28,560 nt of DNA from JBFGCT01 sp041581055 (GCA_041581055.1 JBFGCT010000031.1:1-28560); one strand, 5' to 3'; shown: positions 1 to 8,109, counted from the first letter of the stretch. The notes: a model not told the origin generated them from the sequence alone. Program-made: numbers and translations.

Positions 1-1115
1 CCCATGTCGGGTGCCATCCTGGCGGCGTAGGAGAGGGCGTGGCTCGACTCCAGCGCGGGGATGATGCCCTCGGTGCGGGTGAGATCGTGAAACGCCGCGA
101 GCGCCTCGTCGTCGTTGACGGTGACGTAGGTGGCGCGCCCCGCGTCCTTGAGCCACGCGTGCTCGGGGCCGACGCCGGGATAGTCGAGCCCGGCCGAGAT
201 CGACTGGGCCTCCTCGACCTGGCCGACCTCGTTCTGCAGCAGGTGGCTCCGCATGCCGTGGACGACGCCCGGCACCCCTCGCCCGATCGCCGCTCCGCCG
301 GCCGGCTCGACGCCGACGAGACGGGCCTCGGTGTCGACGAAGCCGGAGAAGATCCCCATCGCGTTCGACCCGCCGCCGACACAGGCGACGACGACGTCAG
401 GCGGGCCGCCGAGCAGCTCGTGGCACTGGGCGCGGGCCTCCACCCCGATGACCGACTGGAACTGGCGGACCATGTACGGGTACGGGTGCGGCCCGACGAC
501 CGACCCGAGGCAGAAGTGGGTGTCGGACACGGTCGCGACCCAATGTCGCATCGCCTCGTTGACGGCGTCCTTCAGCGTGCGGCTCCCGCTCTGCACCGAC
601 TCGACCTCGGCGCCGAGCAGCTTCATCCGGAACACGTTCAGCGCCTGGCGCTCGACGTCGACGGCGCCCATGTAGACCTTGCAGTCCATCCCCATCAGCG
701 CGGCCGCCGTCGCGCTGGCGACGCCGTGCTGGCCGGCGCCGGTGTCGGCGACCAGCCGCCGCTTGCCCATCCGCTTGGCCAGCAACGCCTGGCCGAGGAC
801 GTTGTTGATCTTGTGCGAGCCGGTGTGGTTGAGGTCTTCGCGCTTGAGGATCAACCGGACGCCCAGCTCGGCGCCGAGGTTGTGGCACTCGGTGAGGATC
901 GACGGGCGACCCGCGTAGTCGGTGAGGATGGCGTCGAACTCGGCGCGGAACGACGGATCGGCCCACGCCTCATCGAAGGCCGCCTCGAGCTCCTGACACG
1001 CCGGCACGAGCGTCTCGGGAACGAACCGGCCGCCGAACTCGCCGAAGCGGCCGGTCTCGTCGGGCGGGCCGGTCAGGCTGACCGACGGGACGGCCGGCCG
1101 ATCGGTCGTCGTCAT
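1..1115 (-). CDS. trpB: Tryptophan synthase beta chain (C-terminal end missing at window edge)
   Basis: TrpB condenses indole with L-serine in a PLP-dependent reaction, the last step of tryptophan synthesis, as part of the cytosolic alpha2-beta2 complex. The frame reads out from an ATG at 1115. The N-terminal region contains the family's GRFGEFGGRFVPETL segment, the PLP-binding motif HTGSHKINN with Schiff-base Lys102, and the glycine-rich phosphate-binding loop CVGGGSNAMG. About 371 of the usual roughly 400 residues lie in the window, so only the last few dozen are lost. The ATG overlaps the trpF stop (ATGA, 1112-1115), which implies translational coupling. trpA would be expected just beyond the edge, but I cannot see it. 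Identity is secure. Confidence 0.97.
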   Translation of the reverse strand, partial: MTTTDRPAVPSVSLTGPPDETGRFGEFGGRFVPETLVPACQELEAAFDEAWADPSFRAEFDAILTDYAGRPSILTECHNLGAELGVRLILKREDLNHTGSHKINNVLGQALLAKRMGKRRLVADTGAGQHGVASATAAALMGMDCKVYMGAVDVERQALNVFRMKLLGAEVESVQSGSRTLKDAVNEAMRHWVATVSDTHFCLGSVVGPHPYPYMVRQFQSVIGVEARAQCHELLGGPPDVVVACVGGGSNAMGIFSGFVDTEARLVGVEPAGGAAIGRGVPGVVHGMRSHLLQNEVGQVEEAQSISAGLDYPGVGPEHAWLKDAGRATYVTVNDDEALAAFHDLTRTEGIIPALESSHALSYAARMAPDM

Positions 1116-1765
1116 TCGAAGTCCCAGTCGTACGGCAGGTCGTCGTCGCCGCGATACTGCTCGGGGGCGGCGGCGCGGGCGTTCTCGATGAACCGCTTCA
1201 CGGCCAGCGGGTCCTTCCGCCCCGGCTCTTTCTCGACACCGCTCACCACGTCGACACCCCATGGCTCGACCTCGGCGATCGCCCCAGCGACATTCTCGGG
1301 GCTCAGCCCGCCGGCCAGGATCAGCTTGACCGAGTCGGGCGCGTCGCCGGCGAGCGACCAGTCGAAGACCTTGCCCGACCCCGGGCTGGGCGCGTCGAGA
1401 AGGATCATGTCCGTGCCGTACCGATCGGCGTCGGGCAGGTGCTCGCTGCCGGCGGCGAACGCCTTGATCACCCAGCGGAAGTGGCCGGCGACCTCCTGGG
1501 TCTGCGCCGGGGTCTCCCGCCCGTGGAGCTGTACCGCCTTCACGCCGGCCTTGTGCCCGAGCTCGATCACGCGCGCCGGCAACTCGTCACGGAAGACGCC
1601 GACGGTCAGGATCTCGGGCGGGAGGCGCCGCGTGATGTCGTACGCCTTCTGCACCGCGAGCTGGCGGGGCGAGGGGGCGAAGATGAAGCCGACCGCGTCG
1701 GCGCCCATCGCCACCGCGAGCAGGGCGTCGTCCTCGTTGGTGATTCCGCAGATCTTGACGAACAT
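1112..1765 (-). CDS. trpF: Phosphoribosylanthranilate isomerase
   Basis: TrpF performs the Amadori rearrangement of phosphoribosylanthranilate to CdRP in tryptophan synthesis. The 217-residue product opens with MFVKICGIT, where Cys6 is the catalytic base, and has the matching catalytic acid Asp124 in ILLDAPSPGSGKVFDW. The phosphate-binding turns LAGGL and VVSGVE follow. An in-frame start 17 codons upstream exists, but the ATG at 1765 places the first beta strand at the very N-terminus as in the family. The C-terminus has a short acidic tail (DDDLPYDWDFE) beyond the barrel. The stop overlaps the trpB start by ATGA. Length is normal for a monofunctional TrpF. Confidence 0.95.
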   Translation of the reverse strand: MFVKICGITNEDDALLAVAMGADAVGFIFAPSPRQLAVQKAYDITRRLPPEILTVGVFRDELPARVIELGHKAGVKAVQLHGRETPAQTQEVAGHFRWVIKAFAAGSEHLPDADRYGTDMILLDAPSPGSGKVFDWSLAGDAPDSVKLILAGGLSPENVAGAIAEVEPWGVDVVSGVEKEPGRKDPLAVKRFIENARAAAPEQYRGDDDLPYDWDFE

Positions 1766-1860
1766 GGAGAACCCCAACGTACCGGCCGGCCGGGCGCCAG
1801 ACGTGGTTCGTTCCACCGACCGATGCCCCGGGCGGTGTTGCCGAATAGGGTGCGACGACG

Positions 1861-2604
1861 ATGGGACGAATCGACGAACTCGATCTCACCAACCGGCTGA
1901 GCGGCGAGGAGTACACGGAGCGCCTGGCGGCCGCCCAGACCCGCTTCCTCGAACTGCGCCTCAAGCTCGGCGGACACCTCGACGGTGGATCGGTCGGGCC
2001 CGGGCTGCTGATCGTGATGGAGGGCTCCGACGCCGGCGGCAAGGGCGGCGCGATCAAGCGGCTGTGCGAGCCGCTCGACCCCCGGCACTTCGACGTGTTC
2101 ACGTACGCCAAGCCGACCGAGCGGGAGAAGCGGCATCACTTCCTCTGGCGGTTCTGGCGCGACCTGCCGGGCCACGGCGGCATGTGCGTGTTCGACCGCA
2201 GCTGGTACGGGCGGGTGCTCGTCGAGCGCATCGAGGGCTTCGCCACCGACGAGCAGTGGCGGCGGGCCTACGACGAGATCGTGCAGTTCGAGCGGGGCAT
2301 GGTGATCGAGGGCGTCCTCGTCGTCAAGTTCTGGCTCCAGGTCAGCGCCGACGAGCAACTGCGGCGGTTCGAAGCGCGCGAGAAGGATCCGCTCAAGCAG
2401 TGGAAGCTGACCGACGAGGACTGGCGCAACCGCGAGAAGTGGGACCAGTACGTCGAGGCCGCCGAGGAGATGTTCACGATGACCGACCACGGCCTCGCGC
2501 CGTGGCACGTGATCTCCTCCGAGCAGAAGAAGTGGGCCCGGGTGCGGGTGATCGAGACCGTCTGCGAGTCGATCGAGTCCGCCCTGCCGACCTGGCGCGC
2601 CTGA
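1861..2604 (+). CDS. ppk2: Polyphosphate kinase 2 family protein, PAP-like (polyphosphate:AMP phosphotransferase type)
   Basis: PPK2 enzymes transfer phosphate between polyphosphate and nucleotides. The 247-residue protein is a single PPK2 domain with Walker A EGSDAGGKGG (residues 54-63, Lys61), a lid arginine/lysine region and the Walker B-like FDRSWYGRVLVER beginning at Phe111. The stretch LWRFWRDLPGHGG and the segment KQWKLTDEDWRNREKWDQY resemble the class II/PAP type, which favours AMP phosphorylation; that sub-class call is inference from remembered motifs. The two-domain layout of classical PAP is absent. The gene is transcribed against the surrounding trp genes and ends 12 nt from convergent trpC. 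No Shine-Dalgarno is visible. A TAGGGT box (1846-1851) sits 9 nt before the ATG, consistent with a leaderless mRNA. Confidence 0.92.
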   Translation: MGRIDELDLTNRLSGEEYTERLAAAQTRFLELRLKLGGHLDGGSVGPGLLIVMEGSDAGGKGGAIKRLCEPLDPRHFDVFTYAKPTEREKRHHFLWRFWRDLPGHGGMCVFDRSWYGRVLVERIEGFATDEQWRRAYDEIVQFERGMVIEGVLVVKFWLQVSADEQLRRFEAREKDPLKQWKLTDEDWRNREKWDQYVEAAEEMFTMTDHGLAPWHVISSEQKKWARVRVIETVCESIESALPTWRA

Positions 2605-2616
2605 CGGTCGCGGGCG

Positions 2617-3396
2617 TCAGCGACCGATCAGCTCGCCGATCGTCGCCGCCGGGTCGTCGCTGGTGACGAGGGTCTCGCCGACGAGCACGGCGTCGTAGCC
2701 GGCGGCGGCGAGGACGCGGGCGTCGGCCGCGTCGCGGACGCCCGACTCGGCCACCTTGACGGCGTGGTCGGGGATCACCCGGGCCATGCGGGCGGCGCGC
2801 TCGTGGTCGACCTCGAACGTGACGAGGTCGCGCTGGTTGACCCCGATCAGGGTGGCGTTCGCCGCGAGGGCGTGTTCGAGCTCGGACTCGTCGTGGATCT
2901 CGACGAGGGCGTCGAGGCCGACCTCGACGGCGAGCGAGTGGAACCCGGCCAGCTCCGCCGGGTCGAGCGCGGCGGCGATCAGCAGCACGCAGTCGGCGCC
3001 CATCAGCCGGGCGTCGAGCACGTCGCGCTCGCTGACCGTGAAGTCCTTGCGCAGGACCGGGAGCGCGGTGGCCCCGCGCGCCGCGGCCAGGTCGACCGGG
3101 GACCCGCCGAAGTGCTCCTCGTCGGTCAGCACAGACAGGCACGACGCGCCGCCGCGCTCGTACGTCGTCGCCAGGCGGGCCGGATTCAGGCCGGCGGCGA
3201 GGTCGCCCCTGGACGGCGAGCGCCGCTTGATCTCGGCGATCACGGCGAGGCGGTCCCCGCCGCCGAGGGCGGCGGTGAAGCCCCGGCCCGGCGGCATCGA
3301 CCGGGCGGCGTCGAGCAGCGTCTCCAGCGGCCGGTCGTCGGCCGCCGCCAGCTCGCGGTGGCGAGCGACGATCTTGTCGAGATACGTCTCGCCCAC
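2617..3396 (-). CDS. trpC: Indole-3-glycerol-phosphate synthase
   Basis: TrpC closes the indole ring, converting CdRP to indole-3-glycerol phosphate with loss of CO2. The 259-residue TIM barrel has IAEIKRRSPS (Glu55, Lys57, Ser60), the catalytic Lys117 in VLRKDFT, Glu166 in ALVEIHDE, Asn187/Arg189 in GVNQRDL (the family usually has GVNNRDL) and the phosphate-binding VAESGV and VLVGETLV loops. Translation begins at a GTG (3396) with a GGAG four bases upstream. It lies 18 nt after the ABM-type gene, so the two are probably cotranscribed. trpF and trpB follow in the same direction but only after the inverted ppk2. A single-function enzyme, not fused to TrpF. Confidence 0.96.
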   Translation of the reverse strand: MGETYLDKIVARHRELAAADDRPLETLLDAARSMPPGRGFTAALGGGDRLAVIAEIKRRSPSRGDLAAGLNPARLATTYERGGASCLSVLTDEEHFGGSPVDLAAARGATALPVLRKDFTVSERDVLDARLMGADCVLLIAAALDPAELAGFHSLAVEVGLDALVEIHDESELEHALAANATLIGVNQRDLVTFEVDHERAARMARVIPDHAVKVAESGVRDAADARVLAAAGYDAVLVGETLVTSDDPAATIGELIGR

Positions 3397-3414
3397 CGCG
3401 CTCCGAACCCGGGC

Positions 3415-3720
3415 CTACAGGCCCTTGCCGCCGACCGGGTCGCAGAAGAACAGCTCGGGCCGCCCGGCCATGAACGGGCCGATCGACGCGCCGAGCGCCT
3501 TCATCGCGTCGCTCGTGCCGTGCGCGCTGAACGAGTCCTGGCTGTCGTACTCCTCGTACATCCAGACGACATCGGCGTCGTTCTGGTCCTCCAACATCAC
3601 GTACTTCAGCGTCCCGGGCTCGTTCTGCACGTGGTCCATCATCGGCGCCATGCCGGCGACGACGTCCGGGCGCTTTCCGGGCTGGGTGGTGAGTTTGGCG
3701 ATGACGACGACGTTGCTCAT
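3415..3720 (-). CDS. Antibiotic biosynthesis monooxygenase (ABM/YgiN-like) domain protein
   Basis: A 101-residue protein with the small ferredoxin-like ABM fold: an N-terminal strand VVVIAKLTTQPGK, a central EPGTLKYVMLEDQNDADVVWMYEEYDSQDSFSAHGTS typical of the family, and a helix leading to a final strand. Such proteins work as homodimeric quinol or heme-independent oxygenases, or have unknown roles; nothing here fixes the substrate. The C-terminus (FFCDPVGGKGL) is unremarkable. The gene sits between glyS (28 nt) and trpC (18 nt) on the same strand, so it is likely carried on a glyS-ABM-trpC transcript. Family assignment is good; function is unknown. Confidence 0.82.
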   Translation of the reverse strand: MSNVVVIAKLTTQPGKRPDVVAGMAPMMDHVQNEPGTLKYVMLEDQNDADVVWMYEEYDSQDSFSAHGTSDAMKALGASIGPFMAGRPELFFCDPVGGKGL

Positions 3721-3748
3721 GGTGGGCGACCGTAGCGGGGGCGACCGC

Positions 3749-5059
3749 TCAGAACCCGAGCCGGTCGGAGACCGTGGCGAGCAGGTCGCCGATCGGAACT
3801 CTGACCTGCTCGGTCGTGTCGCGGTCGCGCACGGTCACGGCGTTGTCGTCGAGCGAGTCGAAATCGACCGTGACGGCGAGGGGCGTGCCGATCTCGTCCT
3901 GGCGGCGGTAGCGCTTGCCGATGTTCTGCGTCTCGTCGTAGTCGACCATGTAGCGGGCGGACAGCAGCCCGCGGACCTCGTGGGCGACCGGCGTCAGCGT
4001 GTCCTTCTTCGACAGCGGGAGGACGGCGACCGTGTACGGCGCGACGCGCGGGTGGAGCCGCAGCACGGTCCGCTTCTCGTCGTTGACGACGTCCTCGTCG
4101 TAGGCCGCGAGCAGGAACGCGGCCATCGTGCGCGTCGCGCCGGCCGCCGGCTCGACGACGTACGGCACGTAGCGCTCGTTGGTCTGCGGGTCGAAGTAGT
4201 CGAGCTTCTCGCCGGAGTGCTCGGCGTGCTGCTTGAGGTCGAAGTCGGTGCGCTCGGCGATTCCCTCGAGTTCGTCGAAGCCCCACGGGAACTTGAACTC
4301 GACGTCGGACGTGGCCCGCGAGTAGTGCGACAGCTCGTCGGCGTCGTGCGGGCGGAGCCGCAGCATGTCCTTGGGGATCCCGAGGTCGACGTACCAGTTC
4401 AGACGCTCGGCGCACCAGTAGTCGTACCACTCGGCGCTGTCGTCCGGCGGGACGAAGAACTCCATCTCCATCTGGTCGAACTCGCGGGTGCGGAAGATCC
4501 AGTTCTGCGGCGTGATCTCGTTGCGGAACGACTTGCCGACCTGGGCGATCCCGAACGGCGGCTTCTTGCGCGACGTCTGGAGCACCTGGGCGAAGTTGGT
4601 GAACATGCCCTGCGCCGTCTCCGGGCGGAGGTAGGCGTCGGCGCCGGTGCCCTCGACCGGGCCGGCCTGCGTCTTGAACATCAGGTTGAACTCGCGGGCC
4701 TCGGTGAAGCTGTTCTTCTCGCCGCAGTTCGGGCACGTGTCGGGATCGTCGAGCTTGTCCTCCCGGAACCGCTGCTTGCAGTTGGTGCAGTCGACGAGCG
4801 GATCGGTGAAGTTCGACAGATGGCCAGACGCCTCCCAGACCTGGGGTGGGCCGAGCACGGCGGCGTCGAGCAGGACGACGTCGTCGCGCTGTTGGACCAT
4901 CGACCGGATCCACGCCTCCTTGACGTTGCGCAGCATCAGCGACCCGAGCGGACCGTAGTCGTACGTCGAGCGGAAGCCGCCATAGATCTCGGCGGACTGG
5001 AACACGAAGCCGCGTCGCTTGCAGAGGTTGACGATCTGGTCGAGGTCGGTCGCCGGCAT
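3749..5059 (-). CDS. glyS: Glycyl-tRNA synthetase, dimeric class II type
   Basis: Charges tRNA-Gly in the cytosol. The 436-residue alpha2-type enzyme begins with the motif-1 region GFVFQSAEIYGGFRSTYDYGPLG, carries a four-cysteine zinc-knuckle-like insertion (Cys91, Cys94, Cys109, Cys112), motif 2 from about 178 to 202 (FRNEITPQNWIFRTREFDQ, then MEMEFF), and an anticodon-binding domain from about residue 345 with the usual VAPYTVAVLPLSKKD entry. Length matches the bacterial/archaeal homodimeric form rather than the alpha2-beta2 GlyQ/GlyS type. The ATG at 5059 is preceded by a good promoter with almost no leader (separate entry). It is first in a minus-strand run with the ABM gene and trpC. Confidence 0.97.
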   Translation of the reverse strand: MPATDLDQIVNLCKRRGFVFQSAEIYGGFRSTYDYGPLGSLMLRNVKEAWIRSMVQQRDDVVLLDAAVLGPPQVWEASGHLSNFTDPLVDCTNCKQRFREDKLDDPDTCPNCGEKNSFTEAREFNLMFKTQAGPVEGTGADAYLRPETAQGMFTNFAQVLQTSRKKPPFGIAQVGKSFRNEITPQNWIFRTREFDQMEMEFFVPPDDSAEWYDYWCAERLNWYVDLGIPKDMLRLRPHDADELSHYSRATSDVEFKFPWGFDELEGIAERTDFDLKQHAEHSGEKLDYFDPQTNERYVPYVVEPAAGATRTMAAFLLAAYDEDVVNDEKRTVLRLHPRVAPYTVAVLPLSKKDTLTPVAHEVRGLLSARYMVDYDETQNIGKRYRRQDEIGTPLAVTVDFDSLDDNAVTVRDRDTTEQVRVPIGDLLATVSDRLGF

Positions 5060-5068
5060 AGGCCCGCC

Positions 5069-5096
5069 AGGCTACGGGCCGTTGCCCCGCTGTCAC
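5069..5096 (-). promoter_or_regulatory. Putative leaderless promoter of glyS
   Basis: On the minus strand, GTGACA (5096-5091) and TAGCCT (5074-5069) are separated by 16 nt, and the glyS ATG lies 9 nt after the second box. A transcription start 6-9 nt downstream of the -10 box would fall at or next to the ATG, and no ribosome-binding site is present. Seen in sequence; the leaderless reading is inference. Confidence 0.5.
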
Positions 5097-5187
5097 CCGT
5101 GCCGTCCGCGCCGGGGCGTTTGGCCCTGCACACTGGGGCGATCCCCTGGTATCACTGGGGTTCGAGACTCAGAACAGGTGGTGTGCC

Positions 5188-6093
5188 GTGATCAGGACGA
5201 ACCGCTCGCGACGGACGCTGGCCGCGGGGGCCGCACTGCTGGTGTCGCTGGCGGCCGGTTGCCGTGACGGCGGGACGACCTCAGCTCCCGGCATCTCGCT
5301 GCCGGCGATCGAGACCACCACGTCGTCGGCCGCCCCGACCGAGTCGACCACGCCCGCGGCGCCGACGACGGTTCCTGAGACGACGGTTCCCGCGGCGTCG
5401 ACGACCGTTACCGAGACGACGGCCGCGCCCGCCCCGACCACGGCCGCGCCCGCCCCGACCAGCACGACGACCACGACCACGACCACCCTCCCCCCGCCCC
5501 CGGCCCCGTGCGGCGTGTTCCCGACGATCCCGGCCGGCGCGCTCGAGGTCCACACCGCGACCCTGGACGCGATCGGCGACGGCGTGGCGGACGACACCGT
5601 CACGAGCTATTTCGACCCCGGCGCCGCACAGTGGCGGCTGCGGCTCGAGCTCCCCTCGGGATCGACGAGCGAGCTCGTCGTCGACGGCGTCGGCGCCGGT
5701 GTCATGAAGGTTCTGGGCGCCGTACAGGTCGACGGCGGCGGGGCCGACGAGTTCCTGGCGATCACCGGCGCTGGGGCCGCGACGCAGAATCTCGGGGCGT
5801 TCGGGGCGACCTCGGACGGCTGCCTGTTCCGGTTCACCCGTGACGGCGCGCCGTTCGTCGCGCCGGTCGGGGCGACGATCACGCGCCAAGACGGCCTGAG
5901 CTGCACCGGCAGCGGCCTCGCGCTCGGCCACGCCGAGGAGGCCGGTGGCGGGCTGTGGGAGGTCTCGAGCACGTCGCTGACCCGGTTGTCGCAGACCGAG
6001 CTGTCGGCGACGGCGAGTTCGATCGTCGGCGGCGTCGCGCCGGCCGACGTGGGCGACATCGCCACCTTGAACTGCCCGGGCCTCTCCCTCTGA
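5188..6093 (+). CDS. Putative secreted lipoprotein with Thr/Ala/Pro linker (paralog of the next gene)
   Basis: A 301-residue protein starting at GTG 5188. A basic N-terminus (RTNRSRR) and hydrophobic stretch end in VSLAAGC, with Cys25 as the probable lipidated residue; the lipobox is slightly atypical (Ala at -3). Residues about 42-107 are Thr/Ala/Pro-rich, including a run of eight Thr encoded by alternating ACG/ACC codons. The C-terminal domain starts at a CGVFPTIPAGA segment and contains GDGVADDTVTSYFD, which resembles the Asp-rich calcium loops of FG-GAP/VCBS proteins, then GCLFRFTRDG and two conserved cysteines. The same domain recurs in the following gene. Probably anchored outside the membrane on an extended stalk. 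No named family is recognised. Confidence 0.82.
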   Translation: MIRTNRSRRTLAAGAALLVSLAAGCRDGGTTSAPGISLPAIETTTSSAAPTESTTPAAPTTVPETTVPAASTTVTETTAAPAPTTAAPAPTSTTTTTTTTLPPPPAPCGVFPTIPAGALEVHTATLDAIGDGVADDTVTSYFDPGAAQWRLRLELPSGSTSELVVDGVGAGVMKVLGAVQVDGGGADEFLAITGAGAATQNLGAFGATSDGCLFRFTRDGAPFVAPVGATITRQDGLSCTGSGLALGHAEEAGGGLWEVSSTSLTRLSQTELSATASSIVGGVAPADVGDIATLNCPGLSL

Positions 6094-6170
6094 CGCCGGG
6101 CCGAAACGTGCCGAAGCGGCGCGCGCCAAGAAAAGTGCAAGGAGGCGGGGGGTGGCGCATCTGGACAAGC

Positions 6171-7214
6171 ATGAGCCACAACCGCCACCTCCAGACCGCC
6201 CTCACCACCGCCCTCCTGCTCGTCGCCGGCGCGGCGTGCAGCACGAGCGCCACCTCGCCGCCCGCCGAGGCCGGCCCGCTCGCCGTCTCGCTCGACGTCG
6301 AGCCGGACGCGCCGCCCGCCGTCGACGAACAGCCGACGCCGGCCGCGTCGACGCCCGACCCTGTGCCCGACCCCGTGCCCGACCCCGAGCCGACGCCAGA
6401 CCCCCCGCCGACTCCCGACCCGGTCCCACCGCCGGCGCCGGCCGACCTGGGCGACGACACCGCCCCCGACCCCGAACCCGATCCGGACCCCGACCCCGAC
6501 CCACTCGATCTGGCGCCGCCCGCCGACCCCGACCCCGACCCCGACCCCGAGCCGCGGCCGCCGGTGATCGACCCCGTCATCGTCGCCAACATCCCCGCCT
6601 GCGGGTTGTACCTCCCGATCCCCGACAACGCGGCGAGCGTCTCCAGCGTCGTCGTCGACGCCGCCGGTGACGGGAGCGCCGACGACACGGTGACCTCCTA
6701 CTACGACGTCGACGACGGCCAGTGGCGGGTCCGCCTGATCCCCGCTCTCGGAGGCGTCTCCGAGGTGACCGTCTCGGGCGTCGGCCCCGGCTACGTCGAG
6801 GCGCTCGGCGCAGTCCACGTCGACACCGACGACGCCGAGCAGATCCTCGCCGTCGTGGGCGCAGGCGCCGCGTCTCACGTGCTCGGCGTCTTCGGCGCCG
6901 ACGCCGACGGCTGCCTGTTCCAGTTCACCTGGCACGGCAGCGCCGAACCGGTCACGTTCGCCGTCGGCGCCACCGTCGGCAACATGAGCGGCCTCCAGTG
7001 CTACGAGTCAGACGGCTGGCGCTACCTGTCCTCGATCAGCGCCGTCAGCAACGGGCCCGGCACCGGCACCTGGAACGTCTACGGCAGCGACGCCCCCCGG
7101 GAGTCGGAGCAGACCCTGCTCGCCGGCGACGGGATCCACGTCTTCGGCGTCCCCGACGGCGACCCGCAGCTGGCCGCCGTCCCGACGGTCGACTGCCCCG
7201 GCATCACCCTGTAG
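6171..7214 (+). CDS. Putative secreted lipoprotein with Asp-Pro repeat linker (paralog of the previous gene)
   Basis: A 347-residue protein. The ATG at 6171 is chosen because it immediately precedes a signal-like MSHNRHLQTALTTALLLVAG followed by AAC (Cys23, possible lipidation; the box is not canonical). AAGGAGG lies about 26 nt upstream, further than usual. Residues about 50-140 are rich in DPDP/PDPE/PDPV repeats, replacing the Thr-rich stalk of its neighbour. The C-terminal domain aligns with that of the preceding gene: ACGLYLPIPDNA, GDGSADDTVTSYYD, LGAVHVD, VVGAGAASHVLGVFGAD and GCLFQFTWHG. The pair arose by tandem duplication and the stalks then diverged. Function unknown; a cell-surface role is inferred. 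Confidence 0.82.
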   Translation: MSHNRHLQTALTTALLLVAGAACSTSATSPPAEAGPLAVSLDVEPDAPPAVDEQPTPAASTPDPVPDPVPDPEPTPDPPPTPDPVPPPAPADLGDDTAPDPEPDPDPDPDPLDLAPPADPDPDPDPEPRPPVIDPVIVANIPACGLYLPIPDNAASVSSVVVDAAGDGSADDTVTSYYDVDDGQWRVRLIPALGGVSEVTVSGVGPGYVEALGAVHVDTDDAEQILAVVGAGAASHVLGVFGADADGCLFQFTWHGSAEPVTFAVGATVGNMSGLQCYESDGWRYLSSISAVSNGPGTGTWNVYGSDAPRESEQTLLAGDGIHVFGVPDGDPQLAAVPTVDCPGITL

Positions 7215-7228
7215 CCGGCCACCCCCTT

Positions 7229-7280
7229 CGTTTGCGTCGCGATTCTGGTTGACCGTCCGGTCACAATCGCGACGCAAACG
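7229..7280. terminator. Large hairpin between convergent genes (probable bidirectional terminator)
   Basis: A perfect 16-bp inverted repeat, CGTTTGCGTCGCGATT (7229-7244) and its complement (7265-7280), encloses a second 6-bp inverted repeat TGACCG/CGGTCA (7250-7263). It occupies the 73-bp space between the convergent lipoprotein gene and recO. No T-tract follows on either strand, so it is not a classical intrinsic terminator. GC-rich actinobacteria often use such U-less hairpins; assigning that role here is inference. Confidence 0.6.
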
Positions 7281-7287
7281 TGGGATG

Positions 7288-8016
7288 TCAGTGGGCCTCG
7301 AACATGGCGACGGCCTTGAGGCGGCGCTCGATGTGGAACTCCAGCGCCCGGGTGGCGAGCGCCGCCACCTCGTGGGTGACCGCCGACTCGGGGGCGGAGA
7401 GCGCGGCGCGCAGGCGGCCTCCGAGGATGTCGCGCATCAGCGCCAGCGCGGCGGGGCTGATCGCCTGGCCGGATCGGCACGAGCGGCACAGCACGCCACC
7501 CTCGTTGAGGTCGAAGGCCACCATCGCCGTGTCGGGCTCGGTCTCGCCGCAGCGGAGGCACGCGTCGAGCTGGGGACGCAGGCCCTCCGCCGACAGCAGC
7601 TTCCAGTAGAACGCCGGAACGTTGAGCGGGGAGGGTGCCGCGGCGATCGTGCGCAGCACGCCGACCGTCATCCGGTAGAGGTTCGGGTTCGGCTCCCGCT
7701 CGAGGCTGAGCTGGTCGACCGCTTCGAGCACGGCGAGCCCCTGCGACGCCCGGTCGAGCGAGGAGAGCATCGGCGACAACGGCTCCACCGCCTCGGCCTG
7801 GCTGACGATGTCGAGCTCGCGGCCGCGGTACAGCAGCAGACGGACGTGGCTCATCGGCTCGAGCCGGGCGCCGAACTTGGACTTCGTCTTGCGCACACCC
7901 TTGGCGACGGCGCGCACCTTGCCGTTCTGCAGGGTGTGGATGACGACGATCCGGTCCGACTCGCGCAGCTTGTACGTGCGCAGCACGACGCCCGTGTCGC
8001 GATAGAGCTCGCTCAC
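7288..8016 (-). CDS. recO: DNA repair protein RecO
   Basis: RecO helps load RecA on SSB-coated single-stranded DNA with RecR in gap repair. The 242-residue protein has the N-terminal OB fold (YRDTGVVLRTYKLRESDRIVVIHTLQNGKVRAVAKGVRK), a helical middle and the zinc site Cys153-x2-Cys156 and Cys177-x2-Cys180, followed by the C-terminal helical region. The GTG start at 8016 has AAAGGA six bases upstream, a clear ribosome-binding site. It is convergent with the lipoprotein pair and divergent from the FAD oxidoreductase. Length is normal. Confidence 0.95.
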   Translation of the reverse strand: MSELYRDTGVVLRTYKLRESDRIVVIHTLQNGKVRAVAKGVRKTKSKFGARLEPMSHVRLLLYRGRELDIVSQAEAVEPLSPMLSSLDRASQGLAVLEAVDQLSLEREPNPNLYRMTVGVLRTIAAAPSPLNVPAFYWKLLSAEGLRPQLDACLRCGETEPDTAMVAFDLNEGGVLCRSCRSGQAISPAALALMRDILGGRLRAALSAPESAVTHEVAALATRALEFHIERRLKAVAMFEAH

Positions 8017-8061
8017 CCGGCCATCCTTTCACGCACCGGACGGAGCCCGCAGCACATCGCG

Positions 8062-8109
8062 TAACGTCGTGACATGAGGGCGACCGAGCGCGGGAGGATC
8101 GACCACTGA
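8062..8109 (+). promoter_or_regulatory. Possible -10 box and 11-codon leader ORF coupled to the FAD oxidoreductase
   Basis: A TAACGT box (8062-8067) stands six bases before ATG 8074, which opens a short frame encoding MRATERGRIDH and ending at TGA 8107-8109. That stop overlaps the proposed CTG start of the downstream gene in a CTGA arrangement, and GGGAGG (8092-8097) lies inside the leader ORF eight bases before the CTG. Seen directly. That the leader is translated from a leaderless mRNA and couples translation to the next gene is inference. Confidence 0.4.

Noticed and set aside
39..2666. Very long plus-strand open frame over the trp genes (and similar long frames over glyS, fba and the ligases)
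   Set aside because: Antisense shadow of trpB, trpF and ppk2. High GC removes stop codons, and the translations are Arg/Ala/Gly/Pro-rich with no family motifs.
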